A stretch of DNA of 64,000 nucleotides from Vibrio sp. D404a (GCF_030248535.1 NZ_JAHGAJ010000005.1:1-64000); one strand, 5' to 3'; shown: positions 28,969 to 38,572, counted from the first letter of the stretch. Numbers and translations: made by a program. Notes: a model not told the origin generated them from the sequence alone.

Positions 28969-29841
28969 ATGAAAAAGACCTCACTGTTACTGATATCGAT
29001 GATCGCTGTAGGAAGCCTCAGTGCGGTCTTTTCTAAAGATCAATCGCGTGCGCAAGCCGTGTCGGAAAATCACCTCAAGAGTAAATCTCAAAGCGATACT
29101 GAGATCGACCAAAGTTCCGCGAAAGATACGATGGATTATTTCATCGCGGCGATGGTTGATGTTGACCTCAATCAGGTCAAAGAAAATGTCTCTGATTTCA
29201 AAAATATGGAACCTAATAGCGTGATAGATGACCGGTTATTTGAAAAATATTTGGAGTACAAATCGGCGCTAGAGCAGATAGATTATTCGAATAATTATTC
29301 TAATTTAAGCATTGAAGCGCTAACAGAATTACATGAGTTTTTAATGGATCAGCAAGCCTATTACTTCACAGTGAGTGAACAGGAGTTGCTGTTTGCCCAT
29401 GACAATAGAATGCGCGAGCTAGCGATTGAAAAGCTGAAGTTAAGACAGGAGTACTCTGATCCGGTTGAATTCGAAAGGAAGTGGTTAGAAGCATTGAGCT
29501 TACAACCTGAGTATGTCCAACAAACGCAAAAAAACGCCTTAGTCTTAAGTCAACTATCGTCCACGAACAGTTTAGATAACCAACATAAATACCTTAATCG
29601 AGTAGAGATTGTCGGTGAAAGTGCAGCACAGCGATTAAGTGCATTAGACGCCGAGCGCGCGCAATTTGATAGCGATTTTCAGCAGTTTATAGCGCAGAGA
29701 GAGACGATTCTAGATAATCCTAGCTTGAGTACCGAAGAACAATCACACCAAGTCGCTGCACTGAGAGGTGGTCTGTTTCCGGAACAGCAGTTAAAACGAG
29801 TGGAAGCACTAGAGCGTATTCACGATAGTGGAAACAACTGA
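28969..29841 (+). CDS. lifO: Lipase-specific foldase (LifO/LipB)
   Basis: Membrane-anchored periplasmic steric chaperone of 290 residues needed to fold the upstream lipase. An N-terminal hydrophobic anchor (LLLISMIAVGSLSAVF, about 5-20) is followed by a polar linker and an all-helical domain rich in charged residues. The MDYFIAAM stretch near residue 51 fits the RxxFDY-type foldase motif. The length is within the family range. It has a strong AAGGAG ribosome site and lies directly after lipA. Confidence 0.88.
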   Translation: MKKTSLLLISMIAVGSLSAVFSKDQSRAQAVSENHLKSKSQSDTEIDQSSAKDTMDYFIAAMVDVDLNQVKENVSDFKNMEPNSVIDDRLFEKYLEYKSALEQIDYSNNYSNLSIEALTELHEFLMDQQAYYFTVSEQELLFAHDNRMRELAIEKLKLRQEYSDPVEFERKWLEALSLQPEYVQQTQKNALVLSQLSSTNSLDNQHKYLNRVEIVGESAAQRLSALDAERAQFDSDFQQFIAQRETILDNPSLSTEEQSHQVAALRGGLFPEQQLKRVEALERIHDSGNN

Positions 29842-29949
29842 TGTGTTCGACTAAGTGGCTGTAAATGAATAATTAGATAGAGTAATAAACCGTAAAGATA
29901 CATGTTGCCCAGATAATAATTGAGAGTTATATCACTGAATCATGAAAAT

Positions 29950-29968
29950 GATAATTGATCTCATTACC
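29950..29968. promoter_or_regulatory. Fur box upstream of the peptidase-TonB receptor operon
   Basis: GATAATTGATCTCATTACC matches the 19-bp Fur consensus at 13 positions, and an overlapping GAAAATGATAAT half-site register is also present just upstream. It is 57 bp before the first gene, in the right place to repress the promoter under iron-replete conditions. Confidence 0.6.
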
Positions 29969-30024
29969 ATTTAAGTGCAGTATACGCGAAATTTATTAAA
30001 TTGGCGTATGGATTTGTTAGGTTT

Positions 30025-32034
30025 ATGAAATCGTGTTGTCTGCTTGTTTTAGCAACTTTACTCTCTGGAAACGTGTCTGCTACGGATAAGTTCTCGTGGT
30101 TACGAGACGATTCTAGAAGCAGTGAGCGCGTATTAGATTATCTCGAGAAACAAAACGAGACGACTGACGCCTATCAGAAGACCTTACAGAACGAAATCAA
30201 CTCGCTGCAATCCCTGTGGCGAGAAAACCGTCCGCAACGTTCAGAGAAACCTTGGCGAGAAATCAATGGCCTAGAGTACTCGTGGGATAACTACGCTCTT
30301 TTTGCACGAACACCGGGTACTCTTAATGCCACGCTGATATTCGATGCTACAAAACATGCCGAATCGTATGACTATTATCAGATTGGGGCATGGAAGCTCA
30401 GTCCTGATGAGCGCTTATTAGCGATCGCAGAAGATACTGATGGTTCAGAACAATACCAGATAAGCGTTATTGAGTTAGCGACTCATCAAGTTACGCCGAT
30501 TACGACAGGTGTTGAAGCGTCTATTGTGTGGTCGAGTGATAGCCAGTCTTTGTATTTAGTGGAGCAAGAGGCCAAAACTCAACGCCCGTTTGCACTCATC
30601 AATAAATCTATATCGAGTAGCGTTGAGGCAATGGTATTCGAAGAGAATGACCCTAGCTGGTTGCTTTCAACCTATCTGACTAGTGATGGTCGTTTTGCCG
30701 TTGTGCAAAGCAATAGCGAGAACAGCAGTGAACAGCGCTTTCTTGACCTAACGACTAGTGAACTGTCACAGCCTATTCAGACTCGTAAAGAAGGTATTGA
30801 ATATTATACCGATCGTATTGCGGATCGTGTGTACATCAATAGCAATCATCAACGTGAAGGTTTCCAGCTATATCGCGTCAGTGACTCTCAATCTATGAAT
30901 ATTAAGACTTGGCATTCTGTGTTGAATCTCAAGCAAGATGTATCAATTAATAATTTCCACCTATTCAGCTCTGGGATTGTGGTTCAAACCAGCCAACAAG
31001 GTCAGCAACGCCTGCACGTTTTAGATAAACAAGATAAGTTGATCAGCATTGAGAATGTTGCGCGTGAAGGTGGTGTCGCCTGGGTTAGCCAAGTGGGAGA
31101 CTATCAGAGTAACAAACTGCATATTCGAAGCATGTCTATGATTCAACCGGGTCTCTGGGAGCGCTTTGATACTCGCACGGCAACCCGTGAATCGATAGGG
31201 CAAGATCTCTACCCAAATTATCAAGCTGATAGGTACGTGACTCAAACCCTGAATGTTGAGAATGATGGGCATGCAGTCCCAGTGACGCTCGCCTACCGAA
31301 AGGAGCTTCTGAATAAGCAGAGTCCGGTAATTCTATACGGGTATGGCGCTTATGGAGTCACAATGAAACCATACTTCATGCCACAGACCATCAGTTTGCT
31401 TGATCGTGGAGTTATCTATGCGATTGCTCATGTCAGAGGCGGTGGTTTCAAAGGTAACGTGTGGTATCAAGCTGGAAAAGGTGTCAACAAGTCGAAGAGC
31501 ATCTCTGACTTTGTTGCTGCTGCTCGAACACTTCAACATTTTGAACAGGGCGAACGAGACATATTAGCGATGGGTTCAAGTGCTGGAGGCACCTTAGTCG
31601 CGGCTGCACTAAATGAAGCTCCGGAATTGTTTGCTGGCGCTTCCCTTAAGGTCCCATTTGTTGATGTGGTCAACAGTATGTCAGATGACTCACTTCCATT
31701 GACGGCACAGCAGTATGCCGAGTGGGGTGACCCTCATAAAGAGTCTGAACTTTCAGCTATGAAGGCCTATGACCCATATTTCAATCTTTCCCAAGGCGAC
31801 TATCCACCAGTTTTGATCAGTGTTGGCCTGAATGATCGTCGGGTTCCCTATTGGGAAGGCGCCAAGTATCAAGCCAAGTTGAAATCTTTGACGACAGGAA
31901 GTGGCCCTTATTTGCTGTCGACTAATTTTAGCCAAGGTCATTCGAGTGACAGGCGGCAGTCTTTATCACAACAAGCGTTTGAATACGCATTCCTATTATC
32001 ACTTACGCATAAAAACACTAAAGCGGAGCAGTAA
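30025..32034 (+). CDS. Exported prolyl oligopeptidase-family (S9A) serine peptidase
   Basis: 669 residues with a signal peptide (MKSCCLLVLATLLSGNVSA), unusual because many S9A oligopeptidases are cytoplasmic. An N-terminal beta-propeller region (about 60-390) precedes an alpha/beta-hydrolase domain with AMGSSAGGTLVAAALNEAPE (catalytic Ser about 519), Asp in SVGLNDRRVPYWEG and His in QGHSSDRR. The HxRGGG-like AHVRGGGFKGN block is oligopeptidase-specific. The ATG at 30025 is preferred over the TTG at 30001 because it starts a clean signal peptide. Its stop directly abuts the TonB receptor ATG. It may cleave peptides released from host hemoproteins, which is inference from context. Confidence 0.9.
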   Translation: MKSCCLLVLATLLSGNVSATDKFSWLRDDSRSSERVLDYLEKQNETTDAYQKTLQNEINSLQSLWRENRPQRSEKPWREINGLEYSWDNYALFARTPGTLNATLIFDATKHAESYDYYQIGAWKLSPDERLLAIAEDTDGSEQYQISVIELATHQVTPITTGVEASIVWSSDSQSLYLVEQEAKTQRPFALINKSISSSVEAMVFEENDPSWLLSTYLTSDGRFAVVQSNSENSSEQRFLDLTTSELSQPIQTRKEGIEYYTDRIADRVYINSNHQREGFQLYRVSDSQSMNIKTWHSVLNLKQDVSINNFHLFSSGIVVQTSQQGQQRLHVLDKQDKLISIENVAREGGVAWVSQVGDYQSNKLHIRSMSMIQPGLWERFDTRTATRESIGQDLYPNYQADRYVTQTLNVENDGHAVPVTLAYRKELLNKQSPVILYGYGAYGVTMKPYFMPQTISLLDRGVIYAIAHVRGGGFKGNVWYQAGKGVNKSKSISDFVAAARTLQHFEQGERDILAMGSSAGGTLVAAALNEAPELFAGASLKVPFVDVVNSMSDDSLPLTAQQYAEWGDPHKESELSAMKAYDPYFNLSQGDYPPVLISVGLNDRRVPYWEGAKYQAKLKSLTTGSGPYLLSTNFSQGHSSDRRQSLSQQAFEYAFLLSLTHKNTKAEQ

Positions 32035-34179
32035 ATGAAGCTTTCACCCCTATCAGCGGCAGTACTGAGTGTACTTGCTGCCAACGTCGTGCACGCCGAA
32101 TCCGAGGTTTTCCAGTTTGAAGAGGTCGTTGTTACTGCGAATAAAATAGAGCAACCTCTGTCTGAAGTGGCTGGCTCTGTGGCGGTAATTGATGGTGAAC
32201 AGATTGAAAAATCGGGCGCTACAGAGCTCTACGATGCGATCAGAAATGAACCCGGTGTGAGCGTAAGTGGCGGGGCTGGTCGCCCACAGAACATTACTAT
32301 CCGTGGCATGACTGGTAACCGTATTTTAGTGGTCAAGGATGGAATAAAGTCATCGGATGGTTTTGGTGCAAGCGACATTAACGACAAAGTGGGCCGCAAC
32401 TCGTTTGATCTTGCTGACATTGACAGTGTTGAAATTGTCAAAGGTGCGAGTTCTTCGATTCACGGTTCTGGTGCAATTGGCGGTGCTGTCGTTATTAAAA
32501 CAAAACAACCAGGGGACTATCTTAAAGATAGTGATTTTTACAGTGATGTTTCTGGTACCTACACTGGTGTGAGCGATAAATATCGAGGCTCAACGAGGCT
32601 TGCTTTTAGATCTGGTAGCTTTGAAAGCTTGATTAATCTGGCTTACTGGGAAGGTGGAGAAACACGAAATTACGACGAAAATTTGTATAAACGCGACATT
32701 GATGGTGTTAGCGGTGCTTACACTTTGAATTACTGGGCGCAAGATGATCTTATGTTCAAAGCTAAGGTTGATTACTACAAAGAAAATCTTAGTAGGAAAG
32801 AAGGCTTAGCCAAAATTCAAAAGGATGGTCTCTGGGAAACAGAAGAATTTGACCAACAAGCCTATACCGAGTCATACACTGCCTATGTGGGAGCCGAATA
32901 TTTCCCAACAGACTCATGGTTTGAAGAGCTCGATACCAAAATTTATTGGCGCAATACTGTAGCCGACGAAGCGGTGAATGCTCTTATTTCGCAAGAGCAA
33001 GGTAACATTACTGCATTTCGTCGATTGATCGATGATCGTCACTTCACAGATGAAGTTATCGGTGCGGATGCTGACTTTATCAGTTCTTTCTCACGATCGG
33101 GTTTAACTCATACACTCTCGTATGGGGTGAGCTTCGATACCACTTTTCATGAACGACCAAGTAACTCACAAATCCTCGACTGGAATGGTCTTACCCAGAA
33201 AGACGCTAAGCCTTTTGCGTCTGCACGTTCTTATGTTTTTGCTGCGCACCTACGAGATGTGATTGAAGTAGATCGTTGGACAATTACGGCAGGCGCTCGC
33301 GTTGATATTCACCAAATTACACCAGACTCAGATAGTTCAATTGAAGGGTATAAGGTAAGCGATAAAACGACAGGTGAGTTGTCACCAAGTTTGTCCCTCG
33401 CTTATCAAATGACGGATTCACTGAACTCATACATTTCTTATAACCATGGTTTCCGAGCGCCAACTTACGACAAAATTTACGGTTACCAGAACCATGATTT
33501 TGTGCCAATCACACCGTTTGAAATTGTGCCTAATGAAGATCTTGATAAAGAGACCAGCGATTCATTTGAATTGGGGAGTAAGTTCGACAATGGTCAAACA
33601 GTGCTTTATGCCGCTGTCTTTTATCAAAAGTTTGAAGATTTTATTAACGTGAAGCAGATAACGTCTCGTCCTGATACGAATAACAATGGGATGTATTACA
33701 AGCAATATCAGAATGTTAGTGGGGTCGAGACCTATGGCTTCGAAGCAACCGCCGCACAACGTTTGAATGAATCTTGGAGTGTCACTACAAAACTGGGCTT
33801 TGTTGATGGAGAAAATGACGAGGGTGAAAAGATCCGCACATTGACTCCGTGGGAAGGAAACGTCGCTCTAAATTACGACAATGAATCTCTATCTGCTTAC
33901 ACCATGCTTAATTGGGCGCAAGCTATGGATGACGTTCCGGAATGTGAAACTGATATCGGTCTAGCCGTAGATTGTGCTACGACCGCTGGTTGGGCGACGG
34001 TCGACATGGGCGTCAGTTACTCTTGGAACTTTGGGTTAGACGTTTCTGCAAACGTAATCAACCTGTTTGACAAAGAGTACATCCGATATCAAGACGTAGC
34101 GGGCATTGTCGAGTCCAACAAGCACTACTCTACGGAGCCTGGACGTTACTTCACTGTACAAGCCAAATATCAGTTCTAA
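32035..34179 (+). CDS. TonB-dependent outer membrane receptor, heme/hemoprotein type
   Basis: 714-residue outer-membrane barrel receptor. The signal peptide ends near NVVHA; a TonB box-like EEVVVTANK (about 30) is followed by the plug (residues about 40-160, with IRGMTGNRILVVKDGIK and VEIVKGASSSIHGSGAIGG) and a 22-strand barrel ending in F (YQF). The FRAP motif (NHGFRAPTYDKIYG) and overall pattern are those of the heme/hemoglobin/lactoferrin receptor family. A Cys pair near residues 640-650 could form an extracellular disulfide. The ligand is not proven. The Fur box and linked peptidases favour iron from host protein. Confidence 0.88.
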   Translation: MKLSPLSAAVLSVLAANVVHAESEVFQFEEVVVTANKIEQPLSEVAGSVAVIDGEQIEKSGATELYDAIRNEPGVSVSGGAGRPQNITIRGMTGNRILVVKDGIKSSDGFGASDINDKVGRNSFDLADIDSVEIVKGASSSIHGSGAIGGAVVIKTKQPGDYLKDSDFYSDVSGTYTGVSDKYRGSTRLAFRSGSFESLINLAYWEGGETRNYDENLYKRDIDGVSGAYTLNYWAQDDLMFKAKVDYYKENLSRKEGLAKIQKDGLWETEEFDQQAYTESYTAYVGAEYFPTDSWFEELDTKIYWRNTVADEAVNALISQEQGNITAFRRLIDDRHFTDEVIGADADFISSFSRSGLTHTLSYGVSFDTTFHERPSNSQILDWNGLTQKDAKPFASARSYVFAAHLRDVIEVDRWTITAGARVDIHQITPDSDSSIEGYKVSDKTTGELSPSLSLAYQMTDSLNSYISYNHGFRAPTYDKIYGYQNHDFVPITPFEIVPNEDLDKETSDSFELGSKFDNGQTVLYAAVFYQKFEDFINVKQITSRPDTNNNGMYYKQYQNVSGVETYGFEATAAQRLNESWSVTTKLGFVDGENDEGEKIRTLTPWEGNVALNYDNESLSAYTMLNWAQAMDDVPECETDIGLAVDCATTAGWATVDMGVSYSWNFGLDVSANVINLFDKEYIRYQDVAGIVESNKHYSTEPGRYFTVQAKYQF

Positions 34180-34188
34180 GGCAGAATT

Positions 34189-36471
34189 ATGAAATTTAAG
34201 CCATTAGCAATATCACTTGTTCTAGCGTGCGCTCCGAGCGTTCAGGCTGCTGAGTGGGATTACCCTTCAGCTAACCTTCTGCTTAGCGATCAGGCGGCAG
34301 TCAAAAGCTATCTCGACTCCAATTATTCTGAGTTTGGTGATTTTGTATTTCGTTACAAAACCGAATCGCAGTTAGGAGAGCATTTCAATTTTAATGTTTG
34401 GGTCAACGGTGAATATCAGCCGCAACGTACAGTCGTTGTAACTACCGATAAGACACAACGCATCGTACGGGTGTTTAAGAGTTTTGAGGATACGATATTA
34501 AGATCAGGTGTACCTACTGTTGCTGCTGAATTGGAAGCGCCGCGCTCTCTTGAAGCGGATGCGCCACCCCCACTGAACTCGGGGAGCTTGGTGAATGTCG
34601 ATGTATCTCTATTTGATCCTGATTTAAGAACGATGCAGCAACAGGAAGCGCCTGCATCGACTTGGTCATTGGTTTCAGAATACCCCCAGCCAATCGAATA
34701 TGTAACTAAGTCCATTCAGGTTCTGCAATCTGGTGGTAACTATTATCTGTCTAATTCAAGGCTGAACCAGGTTGATGTTACCGCACTAATCACTGTTCCC
34801 TCTGACGGAGGAGAACCGGTTCGAGACACTTCTAGTTTCTTGAGCCCAGAAGGTGTTCAATCGTTCGATAGCGTTGAAGCCATTGAAAATGTGCGTTTTG
34901 GTGATGATGCTTTTCCGCAGATTATGGCTTTTTATCACCTTGATACGTCTTTGAAATATCTAGAAAGTTTGTCTTATCAATTATTTGATGACCCGTTGCG
35001 CTTTGATGGAAGAGGGTTATCTCTCGATAACTCATCATACTATTACGGTCCGAGGGTGGTCACTTTTGGTATCGGCGGTGCTTCACCAGATGCTGTTGAT
35101 TCAGATGTTGTCTTGCACGAACTTGGACACGGTATTCATTACCAAGCCGTACCGGATTGGGCTTACGGTCATACTGGTGCAATTGGCGAAGGTATCGGTG
35201 ACTATTGGGCTGGTAGTGCGAGCTATCGTTCACAATACTTAGACGCTTCTCGTCGTGGACAAGAATTCGAACTGGATATCGTGTTTAACTGGGATGGCTT
35301 GTTTGGTGTTCGCCGCACTACTCGTAGTTTGTGGAATCAGCGCGCGCGCTACTTTGAACGAGCAGAATACCCTGCCCACGTGAGTGTAGGAGGAGAGCTA
35401 GGTGACGAACTTTGGTCAACTCCGCTTTTCCAAGCTTTAAAAGCTGCTATAGAGCGTTATGGTGATGGCACAGATAGCGTTTTTCGTGAGTTCGACGCCA
35501 TTGTTGTTGAAGGGCTTTATGGTGTCGGTCGTGGCGTAAAAATGCACGATCTCGCTGAGTCGACGGTATTTGCTGCTAACGCACTGTTTCCAGACAAAGA
35601 GTATGCTCAATTTCTTACTGATAGCTTCAATCAACATAACTTATTGAAGCCTCCTTTTGTGGTTCGCCACGATAATCGCTATATCGGTGAAGGCGATGAT
35701 GTAACTGTTCATTTGGCACAAAATGGTCGCCAAGCGACAGTGAAAGGTCAATGGCGACTGAATAGTGAGTCGGTTTTCGACATTGATCAAACGTTGTCTG
35801 ATTCATCAAGTATGAGCGTTTCATTGCCTTCTAACTTGGCTTGTGGTGTGCAATTCGATTCTGAAGTATCACTAGACTATCAATTTGGTCAAGATCTCCA
35901 AACACACCAATGGCTAAATAGTTCGAAACTGGTAAATGGCCTACCTAAGTTAGGCACCTTGCCAACCACTACAAACTCGACACTTCCTGATACCGTGATT
36001 GATGATCTCGGACGTACAACTTATGGCGACAAAATCTTCATTCAAAACTTGTCTGACAAAGAATTAACGATTGATGACACCTTTGCAGTCTATTTGAATA
36101 TCGAACATGCCTCGCTTGAAGATCTGCATGTCAAATTGGTTTCTCCTCAAGGCAAGTCGGTGGTGCTACTTAACCACCAATCAAGCAGCAGTAATGGTTT
36201 TAAAGGTTATTTCACAGCACAGTATGACGATGAGTTAAAAGAACTTGTTGGTGAACCGAGCTGGGGAACTTGGCGCCTTGAAGTTTCTGATCGTGTGTCA
36301 GGAAATTCTGGGGTCTTGAAAGAGTGGGGTGTGAGTCACTTTGCTCAATATCAGTGTAGTGCTGATACCACTAATGAAAGCAGTAGCAGTAGCTCAGGTG
36401 GTAGTGGTTCAACTTTGGGTTTGATTGTCCTGTTATTGCTATCAATGGTGAGAGTGATTCGCTCTCGGTAA
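34189..36471 (+). CDS. GlyGly-CTERM zinc metalloprotease with P domain
   Basis: 760-residue exported protease. A signal peptide (to about VQA) and a propeptide-like region precede a gluzincin core: HELGH at residues 310-314 and the third-ligand region GAIGEGIGDYWAG, similar to thermolysin/fungalysin enzymes (M4/M36). A proprotein-convertase P domain (about 610-715, with VKLVSPQGKSVVLL and GTWRLEVSD) follows, then a Ser/Gly-rich stretch, a hydrophobic helix and RSR, the GlyGly-CTERM sorting tail used with rhombosortase and type II secretion. The gene lies 9 bp after the TonB receptor. It probably digests host proteins at the cell surface. Confidence 0.87.
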   Translation: MKFKPLAISLVLACAPSVQAAEWDYPSANLLLSDQAAVKSYLDSNYSEFGDFVFRYKTESQLGEHFNFNVWVNGEYQPQRTVVVTTDKTQRIVRVFKSFEDTILRSGVPTVAAELEAPRSLEADAPPPLNSGSLVNVDVSLFDPDLRTMQQQEAPASTWSLVSEYPQPIEYVTKSIQVLQSGGNYYLSNSRLNQVDVTALITVPSDGGEPVRDTSSFLSPEGVQSFDSVEAIENVRFGDDAFPQIMAFYHLDTSLKYLESLSYQLFDDPLRFDGRGLSLDNSSYYYGPRVVTFGIGGASPDAVDSDVVLHELGHGIHYQAVPDWAYGHTGAIGEGIGDYWAGSASYRSQYLDASRRGQEFELDIVFNWDGLFGVRRTTRSLWNQRARYFERAEYPAHVSVGGELGDELWSTPLFQALKAAIERYGDGTDSVFREFDAIVVEGLYGVGRGVKMHDLAESTVFAANALFPDKEYAQFLTDSFNQHNLLKPPFVVRHDNRYIGEGDDVTVHLAQNGRQATVKGQWRLNSESVFDIDQTLSDSSSMSVSLPSNLACGVQFDSEVSLDYQFGQDLQTHQWLNSSKLVNGLPKLGTLPTTTNSTLPDTVIDDLGRTTYGDKIFIQNLSDKELTIDDTFAVYLNIEHASLEDLHVKLVSPQGKSVVLLNHQSSSSNGFKGYFTAQYDDELKELVGEPSWGTWRLEVSDRVSGNSGVLKEWGVSHFAQYQCSADTTNESSSSSSGGSGSTLGLIVLLLLSMVRVIRSR

Positions 36472-36504
36472 GCCACAAACTATTAATTAAAAGAAGATAA
36501 ATTT

Positions 36505-37941
36505 ATGAAGTTACAATATTCTTTCATTGCTGTATCGCTGGCCCTTGCTGGCTGTGGCGGCAGCTCTGGTAGTGATTCAGCTGCGGCACCAACTTACGAT
36601 GTTGCTGGTACTATTCGCTCCCAAGGTTCCTTACTTGATACTCCTGTTTGTATTGATTTAAACCAAAACTTCGCATGTGATAGTAACGAGCCAAGTGCGA
36701 AAAGTGACAATACAGGTCAATTTACGCTGACTTCGACAGACAAAAATATTTTGAATAGCACCATTCTTGCAGAAGTCGATGCCGGTTCGAGCAAAACACT
36801 GCGTATTGCCGCTCCAGGTCAAGGTTTAGCATCTGGTAACTCTATTAATGCAGTTACGACTCTGGTTGCAGGTTTAGTTATTGACGGTCAAACAGTTGCC
36901 CAAGCTGATGAAACCGTCAAAACGCAAGTAGCAAGTGCGGGTGTGTCGTTAAGCGGAACTGTCATGTCTGACCCAGCGGTAAATGATCTAAGCAACCTTG
37001 AGCAAAATATCATTGCACTACTTACTGAGATGAAAGAAGAAGAAATGACTCAAGGTGTCGCTCTAGTTGCTAAGAAGTTGAGTTACGAGAACAAATCTCT
37101 CGTATCAGGTTTACTATCACCGGCAGAAACTACAGCATTTACTCAAGAGTTATCTATTGTTGCTGCTCAAACATCAGGCTCGAACGACACCGGTGCGGTG
37201 CTGCACTTTGCTGATGGCGCTAGCGACGTTGCAGACGCTCAGACTGATTTCCCTGGTCAAGATGCTGAGTATGGATTTGATAAAGACGACCTACAAGCAA
37301 CAACGGGTGCTGGCTTCAAATTCGTAAAACTTGACGATAAAGGTGCAACCCTAGCGGCGGATGCAACGGAATGGTCGTGTACTTTGGATGAAAGAACAGG
37401 ACTTATTTGGGAAAACAAGAGTGCTGATACAAATTCCGTACAGTTTAAAGACCGTACGTTTGTTTACGAGTCAGATACCTTTAAGCCATATTCTGAAGAC
37501 TTGGCTGCTGTAGGTTGTGTCGCTGCCGGTGATGAAATCTGTTCAACGAGCCAGTATGCGGCTCATATCAATCAACAATCATTATGTGGTGTAAATGAAT
37601 GGCGTTTGCCTACATATTTAGAATTGTACGATGTATTAGATTTCGGTGAGACTGAGCGAGACTCTGACGGTGAATTATATGGCTTAAACCATGCCTATTT
37701 CCCAAATCAAGGTATAGGAAGTCCTGATGTAGAAGCCGGCTCTATGTGGGTTCATGATTTTAGTTACATAAATTACTCAACAGCTGGTGACGATACTGCA
37801 AAATACTTTGCATTTATTGTTACCAGAGGAGACTACCGAGGCAACATTAGTTTTGATCAAATCTATACAGATAAAGCTGATCAAGATAGCGGTGCGTCTT
37901 ACCAATTTCCAATTCGTCTAGTTGCAGTAAAGGGTCAGTAA
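36505..37941 (+). CDS. DUF1566 (Lcl C-terminal-like) lipoprotein
   Basis: 478-residue lipoprotein with signal and lipobox LALAGCGG (Cys at about residue 18). Residues about 30-95 resemble a carboxypeptidase-regulatory/SdrD-like beta domain with Asp/Asn-rich loops (CIDLNQNFACDSNEPSAKSD). A helical middle region follows, and the C-terminal third is a DUF1566 domain (ERTGLIWENKS, NEWRLPTYLELYDVLDF). Function is unknown. Operon position after the receptor and protease suggests a surface ligand-binding or adhesion role in the same process. Confidence 0.8.
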   Translation: MKLQYSFIAVSLALAGCGGSSGSDSAAAPTYDVAGTIRSQGSLLDTPVCIDLNQNFACDSNEPSAKSDNTGQFTLTSTDKNILNSTILAEVDAGSSKTLRIAAPGQGLASGNSINAVTTLVAGLVIDGQTVAQADETVKTQVASAGVSLSGTVMSDPAVNDLSNLEQNIIALLTEMKEEEMTQGVALVAKKLSYENKSLVSGLLSPAETTAFTQELSIVAAQTSGSNDTGAVLHFADGASDVADAQTDFPGQDAEYGFDKDDLQATTGAGFKFVKLDDKGATLAADATEWSCTLDERTGLIWENKSADTNSVQFKDRTFVYESDTFKPYSEDLAAVGCVAAGDEICSTSQYAAHINQQSLCGVNEWRLPTYLELYDVLDFGETERDSDGELYGLNHAYFPNQGIGSPDVEAGSMWVHDFSYINYSTAGDDTAKYFAFIVTRGDYRGNISFDQIYTDKADQDSGASYQFPIRLVAVKGQ

Positions 37942-37942
37942 G

Positions 37943-38509
37943 ATGAAAAAACTTATTTCTGTATTATCTTTAGCGTTAGTTTCTCAGATGGCTTTCGCAG
38001 CTCAAGAATGTTCTGTTGATTTTTCTAAATCTGCACCTAACACACGATACACGTACTCTGATGCTGGTATTGTGACAGATCTTAAAACGGGTCTAACTTG
38101 GATGCGTTGCCCGGTAGGTACAACTTGGGACAACAACAGTGAAGCGTGTACTGGCGCAGCTGATAAAGTGACATGGCAGAGTGCGCTACTTACAGCAAAA
38201 CAGATTCGTGATGAAAATGGTAATCATGCATTATATGAATTTGGCGGCAAAAAGAACTGGCGACTACCAAACATTAAGGAGTTAGTAGCACTGACAGAGC
38301 ATGCTTGTTATGGACCCGCGCTGAACGGAACCGCATTTGCCAGTGGTTATGAACTAGAAGTAGGCGATTTGGCTGGCTATATTTGGAGCAGCACTCCACA
38401 TGGTAATGGTTCGCAAGTAATCGCGTTTGATTCTGTTAATGGTGAGGTATATGAGTACGCACCTTCTGAAACTTACTCCGTTTTACTGGTAACCGACGAA
38501 GACCAGTAA
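37943..38509 (+). CDS. Small exported DUF1566 protein
   Basis: 188 residues with a signal peptide (MKKLISVLSLALVSQMAFAA) and a DUF1566 domain (DLKTGLTWMRCPVGTTWD, KKNWRLPNIKELVALTEHAC, AGYIWSSTPH). Several Cys residues could form disulfides. It is related to the C-terminal domain of the preceding lipoprotein. It starts 1 nt after that gene's stop and is the last gene before a strong terminator, so it is the fifth member of the operon. Function is unknown. Confidence 0.8.
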   Translation: MKKLISVLSLALVSQMAFAAQECSVDFSKSAPNTRYTYSDAGIVTDLKTGLTWMRCPVGTTWDNNSEACTGAADKVTWQSALLTAKQIRDENGNHALYEFGGKKNWRLPNIKELVALTEHACYGPALNGTAFASGYELEVGDLAGYIWSSTPHGNGSQVIAFDSVNGEVYEYAPSETYSVLLVTDEDQ

Positions 38510-38522
38510 CTGGACTCGATGT

Positions 38523-38554
38523 AAAAGCACCGCCAATATGGCGGTGCTTTTTTA
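38523..38554 (+). terminator. Terminator of the iron-linked operon
   Basis: AAAAGCACCGCC, loop AATAT, GGCGGTGCTTTT then TT. It lies 13 bp after the last DUF1566 gene and is also usable by the convergent chemoreceptor gene. Confidence 0.9.
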
Positions 38555-38572
38555 TGCATGTCTTCTTTTTAT

